Origin: JBFLYH01 sp964630235
GTDB taxonomy: Bacteria; Oederibacteriota; JAAXVQ01; JAUVAV01
DNA length: 64,000 nt
Assembly (NCBI GenBank): GCA_964630235.1
Contig: CAZVUO010000002.1
Span: 62,001 to 126,000, forward strand
Reading direction: 5' to 3'
A program made the position numbers and the translations under genes. The notes beneath the pieces were generated by a model that was not told the origin of the DNA, ran no database searches, and worked only from the letters and a program-made list of their open reading frames with translations. This document shows positions 1 through 10,060 of the stretch, one piece after another; positions within the stretch are counted from its first letter, which is position 1; each line of letters starts with the position of its first letter.

Positions 1-457
1 CCACGCCGAAAAGCGGGTCAATGTACAGGGGTTCAGCCTTGAACTGCTCGTGGTTCTTCAGGATATAGCGGGAGTTGAAATTGTGCCCGGCCACCAGCAC
101 GCTGGTCGCGAACGGGTCGGCTTCCAGCCCGAAGAGCCCCGCGTCCTGCCAGGCAGCCAGGCTGCAGAGCAGGGTCAGGCGGTTGGAAAAGGTCGCGGTC
201 TTGAACAGCTTGGCCGCTTTCTTGTGGACCAGGGGCGGCAACGACGCGCGCAGGCGTTCCAGGGCCGCTTTCGCATCATACTCGCCCAGGTCACCGCCGA
301 TCTTGCACTCGACCTGGGACAGGTCCAGGGAGGTCCAGACTTTGACGCCCGACGCGCCCCGGAGCAGCTGTTCATAATATCCCTCCAGGGTGTCCCCCAG
401 GGGATTGATGGTGGCCATGCCGGTGATGGCCACGCGTCTCGGACGATTAGCCGTCAT
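1..457 (-). CDS. beta-ketoacyl synthase-like protein (N-terminal part, runs off the window)
   Basis: The N-terminal 152 residues of a second ketosynthase-fold protein are present; the rest lies beyond base 1. The start MTANRPRRVAITGMATINP shows the usual N-terminal thiolase-fold strand with the G-x-NPLG turn, as in FabF-type condensing enzymes. The ATG at 457 lies 3 nt after the stop of the upstream complete ketosynthase, so the two are translationally coupled. Such KS-KS pairs are known in fatty-acid and type II polyketide pathways, where the second partner is a chain-length factor or accessory KS. The active-site Cys region is outside the window, so catalytic competence cannot be judged. 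The reading was made by translating the minus strand by eye. Confidence 0.8.
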   Translation of the reverse strand, partial: MTANRPRRVAITGMATINPLGDTLEGYYEQLLRGASGVKVWTSLDLSQVECKIGGDLGEYDAKAALERLRASLPPLVHKKAAKLFKTATFSNRLTLLCSLAAWQDAGLFGLEADPFATSVLVAGHNFNSRYILKNHEQFKAEPLYIDPLFGV

Positions 458-460
458 GGT

Positions 461-1723
461 TCATCCTTTGAACTTCGAGATCACGACCGAGGCGTTCTGG
501 CCGCCGAACCCGAAGCTGTTGGAAAGAAAATGACCGACCTCGGCCTCGCGCGCCTGATTGCGCACCACGTGCAGGCGGATCTCCGGGTCCTGCTCGAACT
601 GGTTAATGGTGGGATGGATGACGCCTTTGACCACGGCCAGCAGGCCGGCAATGGCCTCCACGCCGCCTCCGGCGCCGACCAGGTGGCCGATCATGGACTT
701 GGTGCTGTGCACCGGGATGCCGGGCGTGCGCGCCCCGAACACCTTGCCGATGGCGCGGCTCTCGGACAGGTCGCCCAGCGGCGTCGAGGTCCCGTGCGCG
801 TTGATGAGATCAATGTCCCCGGGTTCGATCTGCGCGCTCTCCAGGGCCGTGCGCATGGCTTCCACCGCGCCCCGCCCTTCGGGATGGGGCGCGACCAGGT
901 CGTGCGCGTCGCAGGTGAACCCCCAGCCCGACAGTTCGCCGTAGATCCTGGCGCCCCGCCGGCGCGCGTGCTCCAATTCCTCCAGGCACAGGATGCCTGC
1001 GCCTTCGCCCAGCACAAAACCGTCCCGGTCCTTATCAAACGGCCGGCTGGCGGTCTCGGGCGAATCGTTCCGTTCGGACAAAGCGCGGATGACCCCGAAC
1101 CCCGCGAATCCCATCACGTTCACCACGGCCTCGGACCCGCCGGCCAGCATGGCGTCCGCCAGCCCCAGCTTGATCATCATGGCCGCGATGCCCAGGGCGT
1201 GATTGCTGGAAGCACAGGCTGAGTTGACCGTGAAGTTCGGCCCGTGAAAGCCGAATTCGTTGGCCATATAGCCCGCGGCCGTATTGGGGATGGTCCCCAC
1301 CACGTAGAAAGGCGAGACCGACTCCATGCCCTTGTGCAGGACCGTGCTCACGTTCGCGAACTGCACGCCCACGCCCGCGTCCCCGGTCCCGATGACCGCG
1401 CCAAAGCGGTGGGGCGCCCGGGACACGTCCAGACCCGAATCCTTGAACGCCTGCGTAGCCGCGATCTGGCTGAAAATGATGAACCGGTCCAGGCGGCGGG
1501 GCATTTTCCTGTTCTTGCCGGGGAAATAGGGCTCCAGGTCCGGCAGGTCCACTTCCCCGCCGATCTTGACGGCAAAGCGGCTCAGGTCCGTGTTCCGGGC
1601 CAGGCGGACGCCGGACCGGCCTGCCGCGAGGTTCCGCCAGAACTCTTCCACCGTGTGGCCGAGGGGATTGACCGTGCCCAGGCCGGTAATCACCACCCGC
1701 GTGGCATATGGATCTCTTGGCAT
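461..1723 (-). CDS. 3-oxoacyl-ACP synthase (KAS II / FabF-type)
   Basis: A decarboxylating Claisen condensing enzyme that elongates an acyl-ACP with malonyl-ACP in the cytoplasm. The 420-residue length is that of FabF. The complete Cys-His-His catalytic set is visible: the nucleophile in VNSACASSNHALG, the first His in NAHGTSTPLGD and the second in KSMIGHLVGAGG. The C-terminal FGFGGQNASVV motif is intact. I chose the ATG at 1723 because GGCGAGG lies just upstream; the in-frame ATG 24 nt earlier has no ribosome-binding site. It is followed after 3 nt by a second ketosynthase. The pair could serve fatty-acid synthesis or a specialised aromatic/polyene product; the window does not decide which. 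Confidence 0.93.
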   Translation of the reverse strand: MPRDPYATRVVITGLGTVNPLGHTVEEFWRNLAAGRSGVRLARNTDLSRFAVKIGGEVDLPDLEPYFPGKNRKMPRRLDRFIIFSQIAATQAFKDSGLDVSRAPHRFGAVIGTGDAGVGVQFANVSTVLHKGMESVSPFYVVGTIPNTAAGYMANEFGFHGPNFTVNSACASSNHALGIAAMMIKLGLADAMLAGGSEAVVNVMGFAGFGVIRALSERNDSPETASRPFDKDRDGFVLGEGAGILCLEELEHARRRGARIYGELSGWGFTCDAHDLVAPHPEGRGAVEAMRTALESAQIEPGDIDLINAHGTSTPLGDLSESRAIGKVFGARTPGIPVHSTKSMIGHLVGAGGGVEAIAGLLAVVKGVIHPTINQFEQDPEIRLHVVRNQAREAEVGHFLSNSFGFGGQNASVVISKFKG

Positions 1724-1899
1724 GAAACCTCGCCTTTCTTTAGGCATGTATCGCGCGGGGGCTGAACAGGAGGCCTCAGCCCAATTGCGGGAGATGACCC
1801 ATCAGGATCAAGCGCTGGGCCGGGAACAAAAAGGAAATTATAATGCCTGCATTGCATAAACCTGTCAAGCCTAAATCCCCGGCCTAGCCGCTGGCCGTG

Positions 1900-2907
1900 T
1901 CACGGCCGGAGACCCCGAGGCTTTTCCCCCGGTTTGGGGATGGATTTCAGGCGCAGGCGCCTGCAGACCGCCCGGTCGAACCCTTCCATCGCGGGATGGG
2001 TGGCAAGAATATCCAGCCCGTAGCGCATGCATTCGCCGCAAAAAGGATGACAATACTTCAACCGCTGGATGGCGTCGTGCGGCAGGTCGAGAAATGCCCC
2101 GTCTAAATACAGCGAGCGGTCAAAGACCACGCAGCACAGCGGCAGGCGGCCATCGAAATCAATGGTGGTTTGCTGCAGCCGCACGGCACAATCCGGGTGT
2201 TCGGGGCGATGTTCCAGCGTCACCGCCGGAATATCCCCGGGATGCAGGGCCAGCCGCCGGATGAACGCCCGGCAGCGGGGATCGAGCCGTCCCTGATAGT
2301 AAGCAAGCAGCTTTTCCCAAGGCGTCAGCAGGGCCCAGGTCTCGTCATAATGGAACCCCAGTTCCGCGGCCAGGGCCTGCACTTGGTCCCGCTCCCTGCC
2401 CAAACTGGCCTTGTACTTGTGCAGGAAGAGGTGGATGGGAAAACCCGCACCCAGCGCTTTCCAGCGTTCGCTCAGGTGGCGCAGGCGGCGGACCAGCCTG
2501 TGCACGTCCCCGGGATAGTGGTTTTTATTGTATGTGGCCGGCGAGAGCCCGGAAAGCGAGATCCGGATCCAGTGCGGCCTCGCCTGGATCAGCGCGTCCA
2601 AGTCCGCCTCGGCCTGCAAGTTCGTTGACACCAGCGGTAAAAGACCCGCCGCCCGCGCCAGCCGGACCAACTTCGGCAGCTCGGGATGCAGCAGGGGCTC
2701 ACCCCAATTGTACAGCGCGACGTAAATATCCTTGGCCGGACATTCCCCGCGTATCTTTTCCACAATGGACGCGAACAGATCCACGGACATGAATCCGCGC
2801 GGATGGCAGGCCGAAAGGGAGTTCGCGTTCGGACAGGAGGGACAGCGCAGGTTGCAGTAACCGGACACTTCGATGGAGTAAAGCCAGTTCTCGACGATTG
2901 GGGGCAC
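1900..2907 (-). CDS. radical SAM protein with SPASM-like C-terminal cysteine cluster
   Basis: A 335-residue radical S-adenosylmethionine protein. The CNLRCPSC motif near residue 16-23 binds the 4Fe-4S cluster that cleaves SAM. Later cysteines (DCAVRLQQ, LPLCCVVF, YCHPFCGECMRYG) resemble the auxiliary-cluster region of SPASM proteins. The substrate is unknown; related proteins modify peptides or act in cofactor and sugar metabolism. I chose a GTG start at 2907 because AGGAG lies 8 nt upstream and the radical SAM fold begins directly after it. A longer in-frame extension to 3075 would overlap the preceding ATPase gene and looks like read-through of high-GC sequence. It lies 43 nt downstream of the HerA-like gene and may be cotranscribed with it. 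Confidence 0.9.
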   Translation of the reverse strand: MPPIVENWLYSIEVSGYCNLRCPSCPNANSLSACHPRGFMSVDLFASIVEKIRGECPAKDIYVALYNWGEPLLHPELPKLVRLARAAGLLPLVSTNLQAEADLDALIQARPHWIRISLSGLSPATYNKNHYPGDVHRLVRRLRHLSERWKALGAGFPIHLFLHKYKASLGRERDQVQALAAELGFHYDETWALLTPWEKLLAYYQGRLDPRCRAFIRRLALHPGDIPAVTLEHRPEHPDCAVRLQQTTIDFDGRLPLCCVVFDRSLYLDGAFLDLPHDAIQRLKYCHPFCGECMRYGLDILATHPAMEGFDRAVCRRLRLKSIPKPGEKPRGLRP

Positions 2908-2950
2908 GCAACGTTCTCCTGTGGGGTCCGTCCGCGGCGATCCCCAGCGG

Positions 2951-4453
2951 TTATTTTTTTCCGCCCAGGATCGAGCCCAGCACGCCGCGCAGGATCTGCC
3001 GTCCGAGCGAACTGCCCACGGAGCGCGCGGCGCTCTTGGCCATGGCTTCCACCAGCGTGTCCCGGGGCCGGCCAACGCTCCGGCGCGGCGCTTGGTCGCG
3101 GGGCTGGGGCCGCGGATCGGCCTGCTGCTGCGGTTGCGGCCGGGCTTGCTGCTGGGCCGGCGCCAGCTTCTCCTCGGCTTGCTTTTTCAGCAGCTCGAAC
3201 GCGGACTCGCGGTCCACGGGCTTCTCGTAATTGCCGAAATGGATGGACTTCCGGATGGCCGCCTGCCGCTCCTCCGCCGTCACCGAGCCGGCCCGGCTTT
3301 GCGGCGGGCACACGAAGGCACGCTCCACCACGGCCGGGGTCCCCTGCTCCTCCAGGAACGACACCAAGGCCTCGCCCACGCCCAGTTCCGTGATGACCTG
3401 CTCGATGTCGAGCTTGGGATTGGGGCGGAAGGTCTGCGCCATGAGCTTGACCGCTTTTTGCTCCAGCGGCGTGAAGGCCCGCAGGGCGTGCTGCACGCGG
3501 TTCCCCAGCTGGGCCAGCACCTTGTCCGGAACGTCCCGCGGGTTCTGGGTCACGAAGTACACGCCCACGCCCTTGGAGCGGATGAGCCGCACCACCTGCT
3601 CGATCTTGTCCAGCAGCGCCCCGGGCACGTCCTCGAACAGCAGGTGGGCCTCGTCGAAGAAGAAAACCATTTTCGGCTTGTCCAGGTCGCCGACCTCGGG
3701 CAGGCGCTCGAAGAGTTCCGACAGGAGCCACAGCAGGAAGGTCGCGTACACTTTGGGTTTGTTGATCAGCTGGTCCGCGGCCAGGATATTGACGATGCCC
3801 CGGCCGTCCGCGTGGGTCTGAATGAGGTCGAAGATATCCAGCATGGGCTCGCCGAAGAAGGCATCGCCGCCCTGGGTCTCGAGCTCCAGCAAACCGCGCT
3901 GGACCGCGCCGACCGACGCCTTGGAGATGTTGCCATACTGGGTGGTAAATTGGGCGGCGTTGTCGCCCACATACTGGACCATGGCCCGCAGGTCCTTGAG
4001 ATCCAGGAGCAGCAGGCCGTTATCGTCCGCGATCTTGAAGATCACGGTCAGCACGCCGGTCTGGACTTCGTTGAGGTTGAACAGCCGCCCCATCAGAAGC
4101 GGCCCGAGGTCGGACACCGTGGCCCGGACCGGGTGCCCGCTTGTGCCGAACACGTCCCAGAACGCCACCGGGTATTCCTGACAGGCATGGTCCGCGAGCT
4201 TGAGCAGTTTCACGCGCTCCTCGACCTTGGGATGGCCCCCGCCCTTTTGGCTCAAGCCCGCCAAATCCCCTTTCACGTCGGCCAGGAACACGGGCACGCC
4301 GTCGTCGCTCAAGACCTCGGCCATCCTCTGCAGGGTAATGGTCTTGCCGGTGCCGGTCGCGCCCGCGACCAGGCCGTGCCGGTTCGCCATGCGGGGGATT
4401 AGGACGAACTCCCCGCCCTCGGCGTTTTTCGCGATCAGCATTGGTTTGCCCAT
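2951..4453 (-). CDS. HerA-like ATPase/helicase, DUF853 (YjgR) family
   Basis: A cytoplasmic RecA-fold ATPase of the HerA/FtsK superfamily, 500 residues, full length for DUF853 (helicase HerA-like C-terminal) proteins. Walker A is AGATGTGKTITL near residue 30, and Walker B is KMVFFFDEAHLLFED in the middle. The C-terminal 90 residues are Gln/Pro/Arg-rich and low complexity. The cellular role of this family is not established; membership in a DNA-pumping ATPase family suggests DNA-associated work. The start is the ATG at 4453 (GGGG upstream); the alternative TTG at 4489 adds 12 residues that do not resemble the family. It is followed by the radical SAM gene on the same strand. Confidence 0.88.
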   Translation of the reverse strand: MGKPMLIAKNAEGGEFVLIPRMANRHGLVAGATGTGKTITLQRMAEVLSDDGVPVFLADVKGDLAGLSQKGGGHPKVEERVKLLKLADHACQEYPVAFWDVFGTSGHPVRATVSDLGPLLMGRLFNLNEVQTGVLTVIFKIADDNGLLLLDLKDLRAMVQYVGDNAAQFTTQYGNISKASVGAVQRGLLELETQGGDAFFGEPMLDIFDLIQTHADGRGIVNILAADQLINKPKVYATFLLWLLSELFERLPEVGDLDKPKMVFFFDEAHLLFEDVPGALLDKIEQVVRLIRSKGVGVYFVTQNPRDVPDKVLAQLGNRVQHALRAFTPLEQKAVKLMAQTFRPNPKLDIEQVITELGVGEALVSFLEEQGTPAVVERAFVCPPQSRAGSVTAEERQAAIRKSIHFGNYEKPVDRESAFELLKKQAEEKLAPAQQQARPQPQQQADPRPQPRDQAPRRSVGRPRDTLVEAMAKSAARSVGSSLGRQILRGVLGSILGGKK

Positions 4454-4532
4454 GGGCAGCCCCTTTCGCCAAGGTATAAGGTCTTTCAAACCGAATAATT
4501 TTATACCGACTTCGCGTTTACTGAAACCGAAT

Positions 4533-4581
4533 TATACAAAAATAGCCCCCACACCAGCCTCTGGCCGGCATGGGGGCTATT
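4533..4581 (-). terminator. rho-independent terminator of the small lipoprotein gene
   Basis: Inverted repeat with arms AATAGCCCCCA (4541-4551) and TGGGGGCTATT (4571-4581). Read on the minus strand, the hairpin is followed directly by TTTTTGTATAATT, which fits an intrinsic terminator for the gene ending at 4606. Confidence 0.8.
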
Positions 4582-4605
4582 GGTCGCCGTCTTCGCGGTC
4601 CCGGT

Positions 4606-4818
4606 TTACTGGCCGGTCTCCACGCTCACTCCGCCTTCGGGGTTCACGTTGACCGACGTATCGCCGGACTGCACGTTCAAGCCCTGGTCGTCCACGTTCA
4701 CCGTGGTGCCGCCGGTCTGATCGGCCGGAGCGGCCTGCGTGTCAGCCTGCTGGCTTCCACCGCAGCCCACCAACCCGAGCATGCACACCAACACCAAGCC
4801 CAAAACCGTCTTTTTCAT
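4606..4818 (-). CDS. small lipoprotein
   Basis: A 70-residue precursor with a typical lipoprotein signal: MKKT, a hydrophobic core of about 12 residues and the lipobox LVGC, so Cys19 would be lipidated after signal peptidase II cleavage. The mature part is short, acidic, rich in Gly, Thr, Asn and Val, and contains the repeated motif NVDDQGLNVQSGDTSVNVNP, suggesting a small beta-stranded or disordered chain. AGGAG lies 8 nt upstream of the ATG. It is a single-gene unit closed by its own terminator. No family was recognised. Confidence 0.8.
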   Translation of the reverse strand: MKKTVLGLVLVCMLGLVGCGGSQQADTQAAPADQTGGTTVNVDDQGLNVQSGDTSVNVNPEGGVSVETGQ

Positions 4819-4894
4819 GCGTGTTCTCCTCGTGGAAAGTTATCCTGCGTGGAGACGCATTGTAACAAGAGGCCGGCCAAAAATCAACAACCAG

Positions 4895-5007
4895 ATGGAG
4901 CCCCCCGGCGACCTACGGCCGGGGTACCCACTGCACCCCTCGCTACCCCTTCTTGGCGACATCCCCGGAGCAGCGTTTCCGCATTCACCACCCTGTGGAG
5001 GGGATGG
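4895..5007 (+). repeat. CCAT-target hairpin element, copy 1 (degenerate, 109 bp between ATGG repeats)
   Basis: This copy starts ATGGAGCCCCCCGGC and ends GGAGGGGATGG, with ATGG at both borders (4895-4898 and 5004-5007). It keeps the left hairpin in altered form (CCCCGGC, loop, GGCCGGGG) and has lost the right hairpin arm pair seen in the other copies. It lies between the lipoprotein gene and the metallopeptidase gene and interrupts no recognisable gene. Confidence 0.8.
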
Positions 5008-5116
5008 AGCCCCAGCGGCCGATCAGGGGGCCGGCGCAAAAAACAGTATGATTTCCACCAGCGGGCCATTATGATACACATTGTTGGGATCCACATCATT
5101 TTCCAGGAGCTCCTGC

Positions 5117-6562
5117 ATGCCGAAAAAAACGTACACCTTTCCGCGTCTCCGCGACCGCAGCCTCGCTGTCAGCCCTCCGCTGGTCACGGCTTCCCAGTTC
5201 AAGCAGATCCGATCGCGGCAGCCCGAGGTCCCCTCGCGGCCGGCCGAGATCCGGCAGTTGTCCCGGTGGCTGTTCCCACCCCTTCCCCAACGCCGTCGCC
5301 CGCCCAAGAAAGTCCGTCTCAACAACAAGTTCACCCTGAACCTGGGTGAAGAGTGCCTGGAGTACGCCCACGGACTGCTGTTCTCCGCGCTCAAGAACCC
5401 TTCCCTGTCCCAGCGCGATCGCGACGCCGTGGACGCGGACATGGACGGCAGCCTGCCGGTGTTCGAGCGATCACACGAGACCGCGCACTTCATCCTGCGC
5501 TGGACCAACACCAGCGCGGTGCCCGAGGACAACATCGCGCCAGACCAGGAGAACATCATCACCCAAACCGCCGGTTTTCTGGAGCACGCCCGCCAGGTGT
5601 ACCTTGATACCTTCGGCCTGGAACCCTACATCCTTCCCGGCCAGGCTAAGATCGAGATCCTATTTTATTATCTCGGCGAGACCACCAACGGTTCCACCAA
5701 CGACACCTGGGCCTACATCCAGCTGAACAGCAAGCTTTTCAAGGACAATCCGAACCTCTGGAAGCCGGTCTCGGCCCACGAGCTGTTCCACCGCGTCCAG
5801 TACCAGGCCGGGTACCGCACCCATCCCGGTTACGAGACCACCGGCTACTTCGTAGAGGGCACCACGTCCTGGGCCGAGATGTTCGTTTGGCAGGCCGTGA
5901 GCAACCCGGACAAGGTCAAGGCGTTCTATCAGGAAACAGATATAGACGTGCTCACTTTAAGCGGCGACGCCCGTTACCGGGCCGGCGTTTTCTGGCATTT
6001 CGTGGAGAAGCGGATCAACCAGGTGCCGGCCTTCATGGCCGGTTACGCGGCCACCGGCAAGGTCACGGACACGCTGCGCCAGGTCGTGGCGGAGGCGTTC
6101 CCGGCCAACGGCGTGTACGGGAACCTGGAGCATTTTATCACCCTTTGGCACCGCAACCGTCTCACCGGAGAAAACAAACCCGCGAACATCCTGGGACCGG
6201 ACGGCACTGTGATCAACGCCAACCTCGCCAACATCACCACGCACGCGCTGAGCGCGGCCGAACCCACGCTGGCGGTCCAAGGGTCCAGCCAGCCGCACGG
6301 AGCGGACTTCATCCGCATCACCTTGAGCGGGCTGCAGGGCAAGGAACTGGCGCTCCACTTCCAGGGACAAGGCGACTTCTGCATCCAATTTCACTTCTTC
6401 AACCTGCAATTCAAATGGGTGCGCGGCTTCTACCCGTTCTTCGCGCATGACCAGTTCGGCCACACGCAAACCGTGGGCGCGGATGAGATTTATCTGTGGG
6501 CGATCATCGGCGGGCGGGAGAACGGCGGCGACTATACGCTGGAGGTCACGGGACTGTACTAA
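5117..6562 (+). CDS. HExxH metallopeptidase-like protein
   Basis: A 481-residue protein with the zinc motif HELFH at about residues 221-225. Glu247 in VEGTTSWAE is a likely third ligand, a gluzincin arrangement similar to MXAN_6640-type putative metalloproteases. The C-terminal 130 residues are predicted beta-rich and lack His/Cys ligands, so they may form an accessory sandwich domain. No clear signal peptide is seen, although the N-terminus is basic; an upstream start at 5081 does not create one. AGGAG lies 7 nt before the chosen ATG. The TAA stop coincides with the border of the repeat at 6560. Substrate and location are unknown. Confidence 0.82.
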   Translation: MPKKTYTFPRLRDRSLAVSPPLVTASQFKQIRSRQPEVPSRPAEIRQLSRWLFPPLPQRRRPPKKVRLNNKFTLNLGEECLEYAHGLLFSALKNPSLSQRDRDAVDADMDGSLPVFERSHETAHFILRWTNTSAVPEDNIAPDQENIITQTAGFLEHARQVYLDTFGLEPYILPGQAKIEILFYYLGETTNGSTNDTWAYIQLNSKLFKDNPNLWKPVSAHELFHRVQYQAGYRTHPGYETTGYFVEGTTSWAEMFVWQAVSNPDKVKAFYQETDIDVLTLSGDARYRAGVFWHFVEKRINQVPAFMAGYAATGKVTDTLRQVVAEAFPANGVYGNLEHFITLWHRNRLTGENKPANILGPDGTVINANLANITTHALSAAEPTLAVQGSSQPHGADFIRITLSGLQGKELALHFQGQGDFCIQFHFFNLQFKWVRGFYPFFAHDQFGHTQTVGADEIYLWAIIGGRENGGDYTLEVTGLY

Positions 6563-6745
6563 CAGGTTGCTGAAAAACCTATAAATATTCCGCTAGCACC
6601 CTGTACTGGCCCTCCAGGATATTTAAGGCTGGTAGGGCCAGCACCTGACGGTTACCCCTTGAAATATCGCTGATTATTTCAAGGGGTATTCCAAGCTGTG
6701 CGGACGAAAAAGACCGCTCTGCGGGCTTTTTCATCAGCCTGCTAA
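6560..6745. mobile_element. MITE-like element with imperfect terminal inverted repeats
   Basis: The left end TAACAGGTTGCTGAAAAA and the right end CTTTTTCATCAGCCTGCTA are imperfect inverted repeats, a sequence style common at IS and MITE ends. Inside is a second perfect inverted repeat, CCCCTTGAAATA (6656-6667) and TATTTCAAGGGG (6675-6686). There is no open reading frame of note. The left terminus supplies the stop codon of the metallopeptidase gene. Confidence 0.6.
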
Positions 6746-6763
6746 AGGCCCGCGGTCCGCGGG

Positions 6764-7033
6764 TCACCCGAACTGGTAATGTTTCTTCACCTGCTTGCGG
6801 ACCTCCCAGGTGCACTTCAGCCCTTCCGGAAAGGTGACGAAATCGCCGGCCTGGATCTTGACCTGCTGGCCCCCGGGCATGTGGACCACCACGTCGCCTT
6901 CCAGGAACAGGCATTGTTCCTGGCTGTCATAGCTCCAGTCGAACCGGCTGGGCTCCTTCTGCCAGATGGGCCACTTGCGGATGCCCTGCCGCGCGATCTC
7001 TTCCTCCGACAGTTTCTGGACCTTGATCTCCAT
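6764..7033 (-). CDS. small cupin-domain protein (EutQ/DUF861-like)
   Basis: An 89-residue single-domain cupin. Recognisable features are the first strand WSYDSQEQCLFLEGDVVV and the second cupin motif GDFVTFPEGLKCTWEV, which ends in the W-x-V pattern typical of DUF861 (Cupin_3) proteins. These small beta-barrels are usually of unknown function, sometimes sugar- or metal-related. The first motif lacks the usual two histidines, so metal binding is doubtful. It is encoded 19 nt after the stop of the outer-membrane protein gene on the same strand and may share its transcript. Confidence 0.85.
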   Translation of the reverse strand: MEIKVQKLSEEEIARQGIRKWPIWQKEPSRFDWSYDSQEQCLFLEGDVVVHMPGGQQVKIQAGDFVTFPEGLKCTWEVRKQVKKHYQFG

Positions 7034-7052
7034 CCCGCACCTCCCCGCCGGC

Positions 7053-7802
7053 TCAGTACGCCGCCACCACGCCCAGCACGGCGTAGTGCACCAGCGCGAA
7101 ATTGAACACTTCCTTGTTGTCCGCGCCGCCCTCCACCATCCGGTAGCCGGTCTTGAGCGTCCAGTGCTCGTCCGCGCGGTAGGTCACGGCCAAGAGCACG
7201 TCCTCGGCCCGGCCTTGGGGCGCGGCCAGGGCGTCCGCGTCGAACACCACGCCCCACGGGCCGCCCAGGTCCCACTCCATCCGTAGAAACAAGAGGGGCA
7301 CGAACCCCACGTTGAGCTTCTGCGCTTTCAAGCCGCCGCCCTCGATGCTGATCTCCGCGTCCCGGACCTTGGCCGTGAACCCGGCGTACGCCCGCAGGTG
7401 CTCCAGCTTCCAGAACCGGTAGCGGTAGGTCAGCCGGTAGGAGTTGAAGCGGAACAGCGCTTTCACCGGGGTGTTGGCCGGGATCACGCGGTCTTCGAAA
7501 ACAATGGGAAACGGCGCTTCCCCCTCGGCCCACAGGCTCAGGGGCGCGAACAGCGCGCCCACGGCATGTTCGTCGTTAAAGGCGTAATAGGCTTTGAGGC
7601 GGTAAAACGGCCCTGGCTGGATGGTCAGATCGTCCGAGAGGGAGACCTGCGTGCCGCTGTCACCGGGTATGCGGACCACATTGTATCCGCTGTTCACCAG
7701 GCCGGATTCCAGGTCGAATTCCCATTGGCCGGCCCAGCCCGCTCCCGAGGCCGCGAGCGCCGCCGCCCCCGCCAGAATCAGTGCCAATGCCTGATGTTTC
7801 AT
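7053..7802 (-). CDS. predicted outer-membrane beta-barrel protein
   Basis: A 249-residue protein with a clear signal peptide (MKHQ, hydrophobic stretch, cleavage near GAGWAGQ). The mature part has alternating hydrophobic/polar strands rich in Tyr, Phe and Trp (RFNSYRLTYRYRFWKLEHL and VLLAVTYRADEHWTLKTGYR), as expected for an 8-10-stranded outer-membrane barrel. The family is often left unnamed. The last strand ends in Tyr rather than the usual Phe. It lies on the minus strand with the cupin and patatin genes. Its function is unknown; barrels of this size are structural, lipid-modifying or small porins. Confidence 0.8.
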   Translation of the reverse strand: MKHQALALILAGAAALAASGAGWAGQWEFDLESGLVNSGYNVVRIPGDSGTQVSLSDDLTIQPGPFYRLKAYYAFNDEHAVGALFAPLSLWAEGEAPFPIVFEDRVIPANTPVKALFRFNSYRLTYRYRFWKLEHLRAYAGFTAKVRDAEISIEGGGLKAQKLNVGFVPLLFLRMEWDLGGPWGVVFDADALAAPQGRAEDVLLAVTYRADEHWTLKTGYRMVEGGADNKEVFNFALVHYAVLGVVAAY

Positions 7803-7844
7803 GTCCGCCTCCGTGTTGAAAGGTTAAGGTTGATTGCGCGTCCT

Positions 7845-8669
7845 TTATTTTTTGAGGATCTGTTCCAGGTCCCGCCTAAATTGAGCCGCATCCTCCCGGA
7901 CCCCGGCGAGAATTTCCTTGATCTTGTGAAAATCCATCATCTGGATATTGAGCAGGCGGGGGCTGGCCAGAAGGTCCGGCCGCGACCGCTTGAGCTTGCT
8001 CTCCAAATTCGCATTTTCCATGATCTGAAAGGTATAGAGGATCGCCTCGGGCAGGGTCGGCTTGGCCGCCTGGCCGGAGGCGGGTTTCAGCTCCCCCAGC
8101 ACGTTGACGGCCGCCAGCACGTCGCAGTCGTTGCGCAGGATCTCGTAAGGCAGGGAGTTGACCGCGCCGCCGTCAATCAGGACCCTGTTGCCCGCGATCA
8201 CGGGTTCGAAGATGCCGGGGATGGAGATGCTGGCGCGGACCGCCTCGGTCAGGCTGCCCCGGCTGAACACAATCTCCTCCCGGCTCCAGAAGTCCGTGGC
8301 CACGACCTTGAGCGGGATGTTCAGCTGCTCGAACTTTTCTTTCTGGGCCAGCTTGGCCAGGAGCTTGATGATTTTTTCGCCCTTGATCAAGCCGTACTTG
8401 CCGCCCAGCTGGACATCCGCCAGGGCGATGAAATCAGCCAAATTCAGGTCCAGGAAAATGCGCTCGATGCCCATGCCGTTATGGCCCGCGGCGTAGAGCG
8501 CGCCGATCAGCGCCCCCATGCTGGTCCCGGAAATGACGGACGGACGGACCCCGAGATCGTCGAGCACTTTTAAAAAAGCGATGTGGGCGACGCCCTTGGC
8601 CCCGCCGCCGCCCAGGGCCAGTCCCAGGCGCAAGGGTTTTTTCCCGCCAAAGAGGTCCCGGAGCTTCAT
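7845..8669 (-). CDS. patatin-like phospholipase (RssA-type)
   Basis: A 274-residue serine acyl hydrolase of the patatin family. The oxyanion motif is GLALGGGGAKGVAHI near residue 16, the nucleophile Ser is in ISGTSMGALIGALYAAG, and the catalytic Asp is in LIDGGAVNSLPYEIL, so the Ser-Asp dyad is intact. It probably hydrolyses phospholipid or lysophospholipid acyl esters. There is no signal peptide, so the protein is cytoplasmic or membrane-associated. The start MKLRDLFGGKKPLRLGLALG is typical for RssA-like members. The next gene upstream is the ABC ATPase, 25 nt away on the same strand. Confidence 0.93.
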   Translation of the reverse strand: MKLRDLFGGKKPLRLGLALGGGGAKGVAHIAFLKVLDDLGVRPSVISGTSMGALIGALYAAGHNGMGIERIFLDLNLADFIALADVQLGGKYGLIKGEKIIKLLAKLAQKEKFEQLNIPLKVVATDFWSREEIVFSRGSLTEAVRASISIPGIFEPVIAGNRVLIDGGAVNSLPYEILRNDCDVLAAVNVLGELKPASGQAAKPTLPEAILYTFQIMENANLESKLKRSRPDLLASPRLLNIQMMDFHKIKEILAGVREDAAQFRRDLEQILKK

Positions 8670-8694
8670 CCGCGCCGCCCGCCCTCCGCGCCCG

Positions 8695-9843
<1,149 letters not shown>

Positions 9844-10060
9844 GCGCCGGAACCTCCGCGAACGTAAAAATCGTCCTATAGAATACCGTACTTGCCGCCG
9901 GGAAACCAGCGGAATCCACGCGCGCCGCGAAGATAAATACCCGCCGGGCAACGGGGTTTGTGATAGAATTATTTTTATTCGGCCGGAATGCGCAAACCGG
10001 AACGAAGCCACCCCCGCGCCAGCCGGAGGCCATCACGAAAACCACGGAGATCACCGGACC

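Noticed and set aside
2908..3075. N-terminal extension of the radical SAM protein
   Set aside because: It overlaps the HerA-like gene, is Trp/Arg-rich without homology, and the GTG at 2907 has a good ribosome-binding site.
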